A DNA stretch of 64,000 nt from Erythroxylum novogranatense (GCA_029891385.1 CM057227.1:93458818-93522817); one strand, 5' to 3'; positions 1 to 11,731 are shown, counted from the stretch's first letter. Notes: generated by a model from the sequence alone, not told the origin. A program made the numbers and translations.

Positions 1-314
1 CATAGCTTTCAGTTGAGCAAACATGTCATAGGCTTCCATTTCCTCTAAGTCCTTCTGAAGGTCAGAGATCATGGCGCCTAACATAAGGCATGACACATCC
101 GTAGAGTCATTGATATGCTTCATGTAAGCATCCTTTTGAGCCTTAGGTGCATTCTTGGTGGTTCCTCGTGGATGGGCTCTTCTAAGACATAAAGCTTTCT
201 TTCTTGTTTGAGAACAATTCTCAAGTTCCTATACCAATCTAGGAAATTTGTTCCATTAAGCTTTTCTTTCTCTAAGATAGATCGCATAGAAAGGTTTGTG
301 GATGGAGTAGCCAT
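1..314 (-). pseudogene. copia gag N-terminus (partial)
   Basis: Start of a copia Gag (UBN2-type) capsid protein. The start codon at 314 opens with MATPSTNLSMRSILEKEK, followed by the conserved NGTNFLDWYRNLR segment, as in the second copy at 54230. The frame is lost near position 150, where a short change (GCATTC against GCAATTGC in the other copy) shifts it. The downstream part (positions 1-120) is still recognisable by nucleotide match to the second copy. Gag would form the retrotransposon particle; this copy is broken and cut by the window edge. Confidence 0.85.
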
Positions 315-1760
315 AATCTACAAGAATTATGCAATAAGGGTCAACATTCATATATTATGAGGTATTAGCTCCACTCAAATAAATAACCCTCAATTGTGAA
401 TGGGAGAAACAAGATCCATATTTCACTAAGTCCTAAGAAAGCTTTGGATTAACACTCAAGACTTAGTTATTTAGGTAGAAAACTCTTTTCAATTACATCA
501 CATGTAACTCTTGATGGGTTTATGTTAAAATACATCTTATGTACTGCATGTATGTAAAAACCCAATCTTATGCCCTAAGCCCAAAACCGTTTTGATAGCT
601 TAGTTAAGTTTAACCATACTTTACCTATGAATAGCACCATTATTCAAATGTCTTCCCTAGATGATCCCTACATGCCTTGCTTTGGCAAAAACCCACATAA
701 GGATAATCTAGAGATAAACATTGGTAAAGATTTATGGAAGGCATATAAACTTAAAATTATGAAGAGGGTCGTTCTTAGTACATTATGAAAGCTACCAATC
801 CTATTAGTAAGGGTGTTTGTACTATGCTATTTCTAATCATATACCACAACATACTTGAGTATATACATATTAGAAGTATAGAATCGTAACTTACACATGA
901 ATATAAATATTCAAAAAATATAAATAAACACATATAACATCACCTAGAATGGATAACACATAACAAACAAACAAGCGTAGGGGAAACTGCCCCTTGCTGG
1001 GCTTGTCAGTCGACTGGAAGAGATGATAGTCGACTGGTTGACTTGTGCCAGTCGACTGGAAGAGATGATAGTCGACTAGTCGACTTGTGCTAGTCGACTG
1101 GAAGAGATGATAGTCGACTGGTCGACTTGTGCTAGTCGACTGGAACCAATCTCAGTCGACTGGAACAAACGTTTTTGCTGAAACACTCATCTCCGCTCTC
1201 CGATCAGTCGACTGAAATACTTCTAGTCGACTGGAAGAGATGCTAGTTGACTGGTCGACTTGTGCTAGTCGACTGGAACCAATCTCAGTCGACTGGAACA
1301 AACATTTTTGCTGAAACACTCATCTTCGCTCTCCGATCAGTCGACTGGAACGCTTCTAGTCGACTGGAAGAGATGCTAGTCGACTGGAGTATCCTTGTCC
1401 AACATGAATACTTGCAGTTTCCCATTCCAGATCCATGTCTTACATGGTGGAAACCCTAGCAGCCACCACCTGTCGGTCAAACCCTTCATGCTTGTCATAT
1501 ATTCTCATCAGTACCAAGATAATCAACAGATCCGAAAAGAACGTGCATGAAATAAAAACACTTTCGTATCACGCAACTAAAACTGTGAGCATATGTAATC
1601 CAAACATGCATATTTTTCATCTCTATAGAATCCAAATCCGTAAACACATGTAATCCAAACATGTATATATTTTCGATTATACAGAAGCCAAAATCGTGAA
1701 CACATGTAATCAAAAACACGTATATTAACGATTTTACGAAGAACACATCTCGATACCCTT
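315..1760 (-). other. untranslated leader of copia copy 1
   Basis: This stretch of about 1.45 kb lies between the 5' LTR and gag and has no convincing ORF. It matches the leader of the second copy (54231-55600). It contains the palindrome array described separately. The primer-binding site expected just inside the LTR is degenerate: positions 1749-1756 read CTCGATAC where the other copy has CTCTGATAC. Confidence 0.7.
1009..1392. repeat. GTCGAC palindrome array in copia leader
   Basis: About 18 GTCGAC hexamers occur in under 400 bp, mostly inside the 12-mer AGTCGACTGGAA. AGTCGACT is a perfect palindrome. Spacers such as AGAGATGATAGTC and a longer block with GAAACACTCATC recur, giving a higher-order repeat. 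The second family member has a shorter, more mutated version at 54926-55221. Confidence 0.85.
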
Positions 1761-3183
1761 TGTTGGATTAAATGACGGTCCGAGTATTCATAATACACTG
1801 CGGAAAAAGACCATACAACAAAATGAGTATAATTGAGAATACCAAAGATGTGCGAAAATACCTTATTTTCATGGATAGGTTGCTTCTTTTCGGATTCCAA
1901 GACACTGCAAAATGCGAATGCCCTCTACCGGTATCCACACGAGCATGCACGATCCGGGCTGCGGCTGTTGTATGCTAGCACGTCCTGAAACTCTTCCGAA
2001 CGCCGCACGATATTTCTCTCGGATGGCGGCTAGGGTTTTTGTCTCTTCTTCCTTGACCTAATGAGACCTAAACTTCTCTACTTATAGAGAAACCCTAATC
2101 CCATTTAGGCCCCATTAAGTTTCGGCCCATTATATCATATATAATAAAAGCCCGACAACTTAATTCAATCTAGCCCAATAAATATATCTAAATATATTTA
2201 TTCAACACCTAATAAATTAGGCCCAAGAGAATAAGCCCAAATCACATTACTCTTTGTGTGCGACCCTGTAGGCTCATTTGATGTTGGCAATGGGCTTGAT
2301 CACACTTCAAGGCCCATAAGTCATAAGCGGCTTCTAGCAAGACATTATGACTACCCAAATCAAACGAGGATCGATAATCCGATTTAACTTGTAACTATGC
2401 TTATAGGCTCAGTCCTTTTATAACACGATATCAAGATTAATCACAAGGCATGGTACATGTCAACCTTTGATTAATCATAGTTTCTTGATCCCCAAGTTGA
2501 CTGATTATAACAAATGAAATTGATGACTCTTCATCAATTCATTTGAGCACGGCCATGCATTTCTTCAGTCAAACTTGTCAAGAGACCCAAATGATATCTC
2601 TCTCATTTAAGAGAGGTACAAATCCCATCTACGTCATTCACATCCCTCCGCATGATTCATTTAGTGTCCAACATAAGACTATTTGTTATTCGGTTAAAAA
2701 TAACTTAGTCTAATATCAAAACACTAAATTCCTCATGTAGGGAACCATGATGACTTCAGGTCAAAGGACTAAAGTCAAATCATATAAAGAATCACTAATG
2801 ACATGAAACCATGTAGTATTCTTTATGTGGGTCGGTCCAATATATGTTCTCTAACATATATCTATGTTTCTGATTTGATATCTCATATCCATGATCAGTA
2901 AAACGTGATCATCAATCATAACACATACTAGTCTTAATTCATTATTGTTCCACCAATAATGATCGACCAGGGACAGTCTAGAATAGTGTTATAACGCTTA
3001 TGGTTTTACTATCAAGTCACATACTTGATGACATAAGTCTAATACTATTCATGGAATGTAAATCACATTACATAAACGAAATACATGCATATATAAAGGA
3101 ATACCTCATAATATATTATTAACAAGTCATAATGTTAATACATGAATGACAAATATCCATTGGCCTAGGGCACACAACTAACA
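1761..3183 (-). repeat. 5' LTR of copia copy 1
   Basis: It starts TGTTGG and ends CTAACA on the plus strand. It aligns end to end with 38441-39868, 55601-57021 and the solo LTR at 15458-16891. A TATA-like palindrome (CTACTTATAG) lies near 2080 in the orientation of the element. Confidence 0.9.
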
Positions 3184-4827
3184 TATTGATGATTGAGGAG
3201 TGTAGTGCAGTCTTGCAAAGAAAGTTACCACAAAAATTGAAAGATCTGGGAAGCTTCACAATTTCATGTGAGATTGACAACACATATTTTGGTAAAGTGC
3301 TTTATGATTTGGGGGCAAACATGAATCTCATGCCTCTTTCCATCTTCCAAAAGCTAGGATTAGGAGAAATCAAGCCATTGACAATTTGCCTCCAACTAGC
3401 CAACCGTTCCCTCACTTATCCTCAAGGTATTGTAGAAGACGTTCTTGTTCATGTAGACAAATTTATTCTCCCTATAAACTTTGTGGTGCTCGACATGGAA
3501 GAAGATAAGGAGATGTTGATCATACTTAGGGGACCATTCTTAGCTACCGGAGGTGTAATGATTGATGTGCATCAAAGGGAACTAACCTTACATGTAAATG
3601 ACAAGAAGGTGGGGTTCAACATATACAGATGGCTCAAACATCCAAGTGATACACCGACTTGCAACCGATTGGATGTGATATCCTCTTGTGTGGGAACATC
3701 TTTTCCTTCCATTATATCTAAAGACTCGTTATTGACATGCTTGGAAGGTATGTTTAGAAAAGATGCTATGGATGATGTGGATACTTGTTTTATGATGGTA
3801 TTGGATTCTTTTGAATGCTTGCAAAATTTTGATCAAACCGAGCCTTTATTTTTTGGGACTAATGCTGATGTTGTTGGATATGTGAAAGATGTTCACCCAT
3901 CAATTGATTTGAAGCCTTTTCCTAAAAATTTGAAATATGCATTCTTGAGTGCTAATCAAACTTTTTTTTGTTATTATTTCATCTTCATTGACTCTTTTAG
4001 GGTGTTAAGGAAGTTAAAAAATGCAATGGGTTGGTTAATTTCATACATTAAGGGAATTAATCCTTCTATTGTAATGCATACAATTCTTATGGAAGAGTCA
4101 TTCACTCTTAGCATTGAACCCCAAGAAGATTGAACTCAGCAATGAAGGAGTGGTTAGGAACGAAATTCAAAAGTGGTTTAAGGCTAGAATCATTTACCAA
4201 ATTTCCAATAGTTCATGGATTAGTCCTACTCAGGCTATTCCTAAAAGTGGTGGATTTATTGTAGTCAAAGATGATAACAATGAGACTATTTCCACTACAG
4301 CAGCCACTAGATAGAGTTGCATGGATTATACGAACCTAAATAAAGCCACTAGGAAGGACCATTTTCCTTTGCCATTCATAGATTAGATGTTGGACAGACT
4401 TGCTGGACGTGCATTTTACTATTTTTTAGATAGGTACTTGGGATAGAATCAAATAGTCATAGCACATAAAGATTAGGAAAAGACCACATTCACTTGTCTT
4501 TTTGGCATGTTAACATCCAGGCGTATGCTTTTTGGTCTTTGCAATGCTCCTGCTACATTTCAACACCGTATGATGGCTATTTTATCTGATATGGTTGAGA
4601 ACTTCATGGAGGTCTTTATGGATGATTTTTCTATTTTCGGTGATTCATTTGATAAGTACTTACATAATCTATCTCTTGTGTTAAAAAGACGTCAGGATAC
4701 CTACTTGGTGCTCAATTGGGAGAAATGCCATTTTATAGTGAGGGAAGGAATTGTGTTGGGTCACAAAGTATTTGCCCATGACATTGAAGTGGACCGAGCC
4801 AAAACACCAACTGTTGAAAAGCTTCCT
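3184..4827 (+). pseudogene. Athila-like gypsy relic F: protease and reverse transcriptase
   Basis: Remnant of a Ty3/gypsy polyprotein of the Athila/Tat type. Positions 3186-4133 encode the retropepsin region: YDLGANMNLMPLSIF is the active-site segment, with the DLGA form common in this lineage, followed by LQLANRS and a degraded flap region. From 4114 the reverse transcriptase begins (ELSNEGVVRNEIQKW, then SSWISPTQAIPKSGG). It is interrupted by stops and frameshifts between 4314 and 4507 and resumes with FGLCNAPATFQ and the catalytic FMDDFS at 4507-4827. The left edge is cut by the copia LTR. The right edge ends at the conserved LP of the thumb region, where element E starts. RNase H and integrase are missing. 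Confidence 0.85.
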
Positions 4828-6306
4828 TGATTGAGCCAAGTTTACATTATAAATTGGTTGCATTTTCATAGCTGCTTATGCATTCGTTGACTCCTAATTG
4901 ATGATTTTTGTGCTTAAATTGGTTCCTCATACCGAGCTCTTTTAATTCGCAATTTGTCAGTAAATTGTCATGATTTGATACTAATTTCTCTATAATTTTC
5001 ATGAGGACAATTGATACTGCAAATTGTTATTTTATTGCAGGAGCAAAGGAGTCAACCGATCAGAAAATCAACAGGTCATGAGGTCCTATCCGTACGTCGC
5101 GACGAATATTAATCCGCACGTCGCGACGAGCAAATCACTTCCACACGTTGCGACGAATATTAATTCGTACGTCGCGACAAACAGGCAATTCCATACGTCG
5201 CGACAAATATTTATTCACACGCCGCGACGTACGAGCAGATATCTGACCTGAAATGGAAAGTTTGCCTCACTGCTCTGACCCGACCCGCATCCATTATAGA
5301 AAAACCTTGCTATTTTTAGGTCAGAGCAGACTTGGATACTTGGAGACTCTGGAGGCAGTAGATAAACGACATTTGACTCCACCATCATTTGCCGTTTTCA
5401 ACATCGTCGTTCATCACCATCATCGCACCCGTAAGTATCTTCTGCTACTATGAGTATCGCTCAATCTGCAGCAGTTGAGAGACAGTCCAGAGCTATGCAT
5501 AGCTAAGTCACATTTCCTCTTGAAGATGTGGCAATGACTTGAATTCACCGCAAGCTTCAAAGGGGAGTAATCATATAGTGTCTGAAGTTTAGTTGTATTT
5601 GTGTAAACTCTGAGTTAGAGATTGCATCTGTATGGCTAGATTAGCATGTTAACAGTTTAACCGTGTGCTGAACACTATGTTGCGATTTGGACGAAGTGAT
5701 TTGTAGAATTTCTGATGCTTAATATATGAAGTCTCATATATGTCATTCGGATATTGCATTTACTTTCTTAATCTGCCTAGTTGTGTTTGATTAGATGGTT
5801 GTGTTTTTATCCCAATGACCGATTGCATTTACTTGTCCAATTTTCACACTAAGGTTTTTAACAAAGATTTAAAAGATGGAGTTCATTAATTGAATCTTTG
5901 GACCTAAAGAGTCCTTTAGGGTTGATCTTTAGAAACTTAGTGGATTTTATCCCTAAAAATCATTTTTGAACCGTGATAGCCTGCGCCCATTTTCAAGAGG
6001 ATTTTATCAATTTGCTTACTATTTGAGTTTTTGTTAATTGCATAATTTCCAAAATTCCAAAAATATTCTTTTAAACTTTTTCTCCAATTTTAATTACTTT
6101 TATCAGTTTCGATCAAAATATCAAACCCCTATTTTATCAACTTTGATTGCAATTTTTGACATTTAGGCTAGCTTAGACCTTTTTCACTTGGTTCCAATTA
6201 AGTGAGACGACCCGAGGTTGCAACCTGTACCGCAATCTTGGAAATTATTATTTTTGACCGATTTTCAAGGATCGATCGTAAGGTCGAATCGACAGAGCCG
6301 CGATCA
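4828..6306 (+). repeat. probable 5' LTR of element E
   Basis: Inferred LTR of about 1.48 kb. Its left end is placed at TGATTGAGCC, exactly where the RT coding sequence of F stops. Its right end is placed at CA, three bases before the primer-binding site. No second copy is available in the window to confirm the ends. It contains the CGTCGCGACG repeat cluster and otherwise no coding capacity. Confidence 0.5.
5093..5241. repeat. CGTCGCGACG palindrome cluster
   Basis: Six close matches to the self-complementary decamer CGTCGCGACG are spaced about 20-25 bp apart, several followed by AATATTAAT. Variants include CGTTGCGACG and CGCCGCGACG. The same decamer recurs near 11660-11730, 12668-12737 and 13395-13490 in other parts of this region. 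Confidence 0.8.
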
Positions 6307-6309
6307 AAT

Positions 6310-6327
6310 TGGCCTCGTTGCCGGGGA
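6310..6327 (+). other. primer-binding site of element E
   Basis: TGGCCTCGTTGCCGGGGA differs at two positions from the usual Athila/Tat primer-binding site (TGGCGCCGTTGCCGGGGA). It lies just inside the inferred 5' LTR and upstream of gag. Confidence 0.8.
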
Positions 6328-6641
6328 ACCAAGAAATTGGTTTACCGTAGGATAGCCATTGTCATTCATTTGAATTGTCGTTGATAATCGGAATCATTGT
6401 TTTTGCTTGCATTTAGGATAGTTTAATTTTCACACTTGTTCATAGTATAGGTTTTGATTTTCCTTTGCATAAGCATACTCCATACTTTAATTATGTCTCT
6501 TACTTTCCACACTTTTCACACATACACACTCATACATACATTATACACTCATGCACTCACATTCATCACATTTCACTTTTATCCGATTTTGTGTGACTGT
6601 GAGAATTTTTGTTACCATTTCTTTTGTTTGTGGATTGATTT

Positions 6642-8000
6642 TTGTGCATGCCCAGGAGAGGTAGACTTGTTCAATTCCAACCTGAAGTTGAGAGACATTT
6701 GAGGAGACTTAGGAAAGAGAGGAAAGAACAAGAGAGAAGGAGAATAGTTGAGCGAGACAGTGAGAATATGGCTGAGAATCCAAACATTTTCCCAAATCCT
6801 GATTTTCCTGTACACCAACCTAAAAATGGGACTAATGGAGGAAATGGTGAGCATGAGAGAGTAGGAAAGAACAATGAGAACCAGAGACGAAGAACCATTA
6901 GGGAAGCAACAACTTCTGATGTGCATTACGATCCATTTGCTGCTGCTTGCCCTAATTTTGATGTTAATTTTGAGATTAAAGGTTTGTTGATTAATTCCCT
7001 TTCTAAATTTCCTGGTTTGGCAGGAGAAGATCCATACATGCACCTACAAGCTTTGACGATGATCTGTCAGAGTATGAAGCCAGTAGGAGCTACTTTGGAT
7101 CAAGTGTTGTGGAAGGTATTTCATTTGTCCTTGGAAGGAAAGGCACGAGAGTGGTACATGAGTCTTCCGAGGCATGTGGCTAATGCCTATCATAGTTGGG
7201 CCAACCTGAGGAAAGCATTTTTGGAGAAATATTTTCCAGCCTCCATGACATTTTCGATGAGGAAGGAAATTTACTCAGCTCGCCAGGAGTATGATGAATC
7301 ACTGTATGACTATTGGAACCGCTTCCAAGATCTTCTGTCCAGATGCCCCCATCACCAAATTCCTAATGAACAATTGGTGCAGTATTTTTATGATGGGTTA
7401 AAGAGTCAAGAGAAAGGTATGTTAGATGCTGCATCTGGAGGATCTCTGATTGACCTTACAGCAGTGGAAGCATGGGATTTGATAAAGAAGATGGCCTTAA
7501 ACCATCAGCAATACAGTGTGAGAGATTCCAAAGGATTGAATGAATTGGGAGCTTTGACAGCTCAAGCCAAGAGAATGGAAAGTCTGGAAACGAAAGTAGA
7601 TTCGCTGGAGAACAGGATAACATCACAGTTGTCTTGTATTACTGCAGAGTTGAAGAACTTGAATGTGCATCGCCCATCATCTTCAACAGATATTACTGCA
7701 CCCAGTTGTGACACTTGTGGGTCGGTGATGCACATATCAAGGGTATGCCCTGGAAGATATGAAGAGGTGTCAGCTGTGTATCCAGGAAGAACTAATCAGA
7801 AGTGGGACCCATACTCCAACACATACAATGAGGGATGGAATTCCAATCTAAGATTTGGTTGGAGGAATGAAGAAAGCAGGGCCCCAAACAGATTTCCACA
7901 AGGGGGAGGAGCTGGTACTTCCACTAGCCAGTTTCCAAATCAACAGCAAGCTCTAATGGTTCCCCCAAAGGAAGACACCAACCAGTGCTTCACAGTATGA
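6642..8000 (+). CDS. Gag of Athila/Tat-like element E
   Basis: 452-codon ORF for a gypsy capsid protein. A second start at 6648 (MPRRGRLVQFQPEV) is the more usual lineage start. An arginine-rich basic N-terminus is followed by the Retrotrans_gag domain at residues about 110-300, with motifs such as WKVFHLSLEGKAREWY, LRKAFLEKYFPAS and YDYWNRFQDLLSRCP. A CX2CX4HX4C zinc knuckle (CDTCGSVMHISRVC) lies near residue 360. The ORF ends in an abnormal tail because of a frameshift near 7950-7985, and the next ORF continues the protein in another frame. It is expected to package element RNA in the cytoplasm. Confidence 0.9.
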   Translation: MCMPRRGRLVQFQPEVERHLRRLRKERKEQERRRIVERDSENMAENPNIFPNPDFPVHQPKNGTNGGNGEHERVGKNNENQRRRTIREATTSDVHYDPFAAACPNFDVNFEIKGLLINSLSKFPGLAGEDPYMHLQALTMICQSMKPVGATLDQVLWKVFHLSLEGKAREWYMSLPRHVANAYHSWANLRKAFLEKYFPASMTFSMRKEIYSARQEYDESLYDYWNRFQDLLSRCPHHQIPNEQLVQYFYDGLKSQEKGMLDAASGGSLIDLTAVEAWDLIKKMALNHQQYSVRDSKGLNELGALTAQAKRMESLETKVDSLENRITSQLSCITAELKNLNVHRPSSSTDITAPSCDTCGSVMHISRVCPGRYEEVSAVYPGRTNQKWDPYSNTYNEGWNSNLRFGWRNEESRAPNRFPQGGGAGTSTSQFPNQQQALMVPPKEDTNQCFTV

Positions 8001-9283
8001 TGACTCTGATGAAGGAAGAGAGGGATTCTAATGCTAACCAGTTTAATGCTATCGCTTCTCTTATTCAACAGGATTCCTCAAAGACTGCTGCTAGGTTTAA
8101 TGCCTTAGAGAAGAGAATGGAACAATGGGAAACAAAGGCAGAGAACATAAATTCATATGTCACTCAGTTGTCCAACAACATGAGTGAGAATCAAGCAAAA
8201 AGCAGTGGGACTATTCCTTCCAATACTGTGATGAATCCGAAAAGTCTCAATGCAATTGCCCTCCGGAGTGGAAAGCAAGTGAGGTTTAATCCTCAAGTAG
8301 ATGTAGAGGCATGTGATGAGAATGTTGAGAGTGCAGAAGTGCCTTTACCCAAGGAAAAGATTAAAAAGTCAGAAAGTGTAAGGGAAGAAGAGCTATTGAG
8401 AGAGAAAAAGCATGTTTCAAGAAACAAGGGAACTACTTCAGAGAGTTCCAATGATCAAGTTGAAAATGGAGAATCAAGCATGCAAGCCAGCAAAGGTAAG
8501 GAGGTAAGTATTCAAGACCTACCTTTTCCAAACTCATATTTGATGAGTAAGTGCATGAATGAAATTAAACATGAAAAGGAAATCATTGATTTGTTTGGGA
8601 AAGTTGAGGTAAATGTTCCTTTTCTTGATTTGGTGAAGAGAGTTCCGGCCTATGCGAAATATTTGAAGGACTTATGCACTAACAAGAGAAAGTTTAGGCC
8701 AAATGAGAGAGTGCAAGTGAGCTCCAATGTGTCTGCCTTGTTCAAACCGCAAATACCTGTCAAGTGTCAAGACCCTGGATCTTTCACCATCCCTTGCATC
8801 TTAGGGAAAGTGACTATAGGTAGAGCTTTGTTAGATATAGGGGCAGCGATAAATGTGATGCCTAAGTCAGTTTATGAGGCTTTAGGAGTGAAGAGTATAA
8901 AGCCTACATCTGTTGTCCTCCAGTTGGCTAATAGATCATTTAGGCATCCAGTGGGTATCATTGAGGACATCTTGGTCCAGGTTAAGGGTTTAGTATTTCC
9001 TGCTGATTTTTATGTGCTTGATATGTCTTCTGAAGTTGTGCAGGATACTTCCTTAATTCTTGGGCGACCCTTTTTGTGGACAGCAGGAACAATGATAAGC
9101 ATGAAGGAAGGTAAGATCACCATGGAGGTAGGTGACCAACAGGTGAGCTTTAATATGTATGAGGCAATGAAACACCCACATGAGGATTATTCACTTTTGG
9201 GTGTGAACATGATTGATTTAGTTGAGGGAAATGCTTGCCAAAAACATGAGTCACAAAAAGATTCTTTTGATTTTGAACTTTGA
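7985..9283 (+). CDS. Gag C-terminus and protease of element E
   Basis: 432-codon ORF overlapping gag by 16 bases in another frame; it continues the original polyprotein. A coiled-coil-like stretch (residues about 1-70) and a lysine/glutamate-rich linker precede the retropepsin domain at residues about 255-380. There, LLDIGAAINVMPKSVYEAL carries the active-site DIGA (DSGA in typical retropepsins), followed by LQLANRSFRHPVG and LILGRPFLWTAGTMI. Downstream it should run into reverse transcriptase, but the ORF stops at an abrupt deletion junction. The protease would process the polyprotein. Confidence 0.88.
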   Translation: MLHSMMTLMKEERDSNANQFNAIASLIQQDSSKTAARFNALEKRMEQWETKAENINSYVTQLSNNMSENQAKSSGTIPSNTVMNPKSLNAIALRSGKQVRFNPQVDVEACDENVESAEVPLPKEKIKKSESVREEELLREKKHVSRNKGTTSESSNDQVENGESSMQASKGKEVSIQDLPFPNSYLMSKCMNEIKHEKEIIDLFGKVEVNVPFLDLVKRVPAYAKYLKDLCTNKRKFRPNERVQVSSNVSALFKPQIPVKCQDPGSFTIPCILGKVTIGRALLDIGAAINVMPKSVYEALGVKSIKPTSVVLQLANRSFRHPVGIIEDILVQVKGLVFPADFYVLDMSSEVVQDTSLILGRPFLWTAGTMISMKEGKITMEVGDQQVSFNMYEAMKHPHEDYSLLGVNMIDLVEGNACQKHESQKDSFDFEL

Positions 9284-11312
9284 GAAATGTCATTTCATGG
9301 TCAGTGAAGGTATCGTGCTTGGTCATTTAATTTCTAGCAAGGGGATTGAAGTGGATAAAGCTAAGATTAAGGTTATATCTTCTTTGCCTTAACCTACTTG
9401 TATTCGTGACATACGTTCATTTTTGGGCCATGCAGGATTTTACAGGCGCTTCATAAAGGATTTCAGCAAAATTGCGTTACCTCTCTCCAAGCTTTTACAA
9501 AAAGATGAAAATTTTGAATTTGATGATTCTTGCAAGAGTGCCTTCAACATGCTGAAATCAAAACTCATTTCTCCACCTATTCTAGTTGCTCCTGATTGGA
9601 ATTTACCTTTTGATCTTTCATGTGATGCATCTAATTGTGCTGTAGGGGCTATGCTGGGTCAACGGGAGGAGAGGTTACTAAGAGTTATTGCATACGCCTC
9701 GAAGACACTGGATCCAGCTCAGATCAACTATACAACAACTGAAAAAGAGCTGTTTGCAGTAGTTTTTTCTTTGGAAAAATTTAGGCAATATCTGTTGAAC
9801 TCACATGTTACTATTTTTACTGACCATGCAGCTGTTCGGTATCTCCTCAAGAAACCACAATCTAAGCCTAGGTTGATACGGTGGGCATTGTTGCTCCAAG
9901 AATTTGATATCAAGATAAAGGATCGTGCGGGAGCAGCAAACCACGTGGCCGATCATTTGAGCAGGCTACCCAACGACACACAGGGAGTGGATTCTTCTGA
10001 CCTTACCTGTGATTCATTTCCTGATTCGGTCCTATGTGCTGCAATTATTAAAGAACCTTGGTATGCACATATTGTTAACTACCTAATGTCTAGACTCACT
10101 CCTCCTTTTATGTCTCAGGCACAGGCTCAGAAGCTTAAGAGTGAAGCTCGACATTACATTTGGGATGCCCCTCATCTGTGGAGAATGTGCAGTGACCAAG
10201 TGATTAGAAAATGTGTGCCTTATGAAGACTATGATGATATAATTTCGGCTTGTCATTCAATGGTTTGTGGTGGGCATTTCAGTGCAAGGAAAACATCTAG
10301 GAAAATTCTCGAGTCTGGTTTCTATTGGCCTACCCTTTTTAAGGATTCATTTAACTTTTGTGGGTCATGTGATAAATGTCAACGTTTTGGAGGATTAGGC
10401 AAACGACATGAAATGCCAGAACAACCTCTCTTATTTTGTGAAATCTTTGATGTTTGGGGAATTGATTTCATAGGCCCATTTCCTACATCTTTTGGATTTG
10501 TGTATATCCTTTTAGCTGTGGATTATGTGTCAAAATGGATAGAGGCCATCCCCACTAGAAAAGATGATGCTCAAGCCGTGTCTAAGTTTCTTAAGTCCAA
10601 CATTTTTTGTCGATTTGGTATACCAAGAGCTGTGGTGAGTGATAGGGGAACCCATTTTTGTAATAGAGTCATTGATAACTTATTTTTGAAATTTGGGGTC
10701 ACTCACAAAGTCTCCACTGCATATCACCCACAAACCAATAGACAAGCCGAAGTTTCCAACAGAGAGGTGAAGCACATTTTGGAGAAAATAGTAAAGCCAT
10801 CCAAGAAGGATTGGAGCTTTCGTCTCGAGGAAGCACTATGGGCATATCGGACTACTTATAAATCCCCTATAGGTATGTCCCCTTACCGTTTGATTTATGG
10901 AAAGGCTTGCCATTTACCTGTGGAATTGGAACATTAAGCATATTGGGCAATCAAACAATGCAATATGGACTTGGAATCTTCCGGAATGGAGAGGAAGTTG
11001 CAACTTCAAGAGCTCGAGGAATTAAGGTTGGAAGCATATGAGCATGCACGACTCTACAAAGAAAAAGCAAAATTGATGCATGACAAACTCATTCGGCAGA
11101 AAAGTTTCAAAGAAGGAGACAAAGTCCTATTATTCAAAGCTCGTTTCACTTTTAAACATGGGACTTTCAATACTTACTGGGAGGGACCGTATTTGGTCAC
11201 GAAGGTGCACAACTTTGGTATGGTAGAGCTTCTACATGAAGGAACGGGAACAAGACTCAAGGTGAATGGCCATCTCTTGAAGCTCTATTATAAGAACCAA
11301 AAACTGCCGTAA
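9284..11312 (+). pseudogene. RT-thumb, RNase H and integrase of element E
   Basis: Coding starts within the RT thumb (EKCHFMVSEGIVLGH); the palm with the catalytic YxDD-type motif is deleted. After a stop near 9390 the frame is open from 9423 to 10937: [14 protein letters not shown], RNase H ([39 protein letters not shown]), then the integrase zinc finger (HSMVCGGH with CGSCDKC) and the DDE core ([19 protein letters not shown], and E in QAEVSNRE). A single TAA at 10935 interrupts the C-terminus, which continues at 10965-11312 with the GPY/F region (TYWEGPYLVTKVHN). RNase H and integrase are otherwise well preserved. Confidence 0.88.
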
Positions 11313-11731
11313 ATATCAGTTTTTTCGTCTCCTTCACTTGTTTCTTTACTTTTTACACTTCGCATTTACTATTTGTCCTCACAAGTTTGGAGGAGAGCCA
11401 TTTAGATAAATAGCTTCTTTTGTTTTCCTTTCATTTTACAATAATACTTTCTTAGTCCCTTCATGAACTTCTATGCATTTGAGCTTCATCTACATTTTCA
11501 TTGAGGACAATGTGTGCTTTAAGTGTGGGGAAGCAGCTGTTTCCCCATTTATCTTTCATATTGCATGATTGTTGACAGTATGATTATGAATTGCTGGCTA
11601 TTGGTGCATTCTGTCGACTAACTTGGTAAATTTTACACTTTTCTGTCATTCTGCATCTCTTCGCCACGACGAGCGATCACACGTCGCGACGAAGCTATTC
11701 TTTCGAATGCGTACACGTCGCGACGTCCGCA
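11313..11731 (+). other. 3' non-coding tail of element E
   Basis: Follows the integrase stop. It contains the conserved Athila/Tat tail motif GAGGACAATGTGTGCTTTAA followed by GTGTGGGG, then CGTCGCGACG palindromes near 11690 and 11713. It ends at the insertion point of the D LTR. There is no env-like coding sequence. A second copy is at 12318-12738. Confidence 0.75.

Larger units (their letters stand above)
1..3183 (-). mobile_element. Ty1/copia element (family B), 5' part, cut by window edge
   Basis: This is a minus-strand copia retrotransposon whose 3' part lies outside the window. From right to left it has a 5' LTR (1761-3183), a non-coding leader with a GTCGAC array, and the start of gag (1-314). 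Its LTR, leader and gag match the complete family B element at 38441-57021 along their whole length, so both are copies of one family. The right edge abuts a gypsy relic; the five bases after the LTR (TATTG) would be the target duplication, but the other copy is outside the window. Confidence 0.9.
4828..11731 (+). mobile_element. Athila/Tat-like gypsy element E (non-autonomous)
   Basis: Plus-strand element inserted in relic F. Visible parts in order are an inferred 5' LTR, an Athila-type primer-binding site, gag, protease, RNase H, integrase and a 3' non-coding tail. Most of the reverse transcriptase is deleted. The 3' end is interrupted by the LTR of element D at 11732, and no 3' LTR of E was found. 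Given this RT deletion, E could only have moved with help in trans if it moved after the deletion. Confidence 0.8.

Noticed and set aside
1009..1392. Regular short repeats resembling a CRISPR array
   Set aside because: The spacers themselves repeat, units overlap and vary in spacing, the array sits in a retrotransposon leader, and this is plant nuclear DNA with no cas genes.
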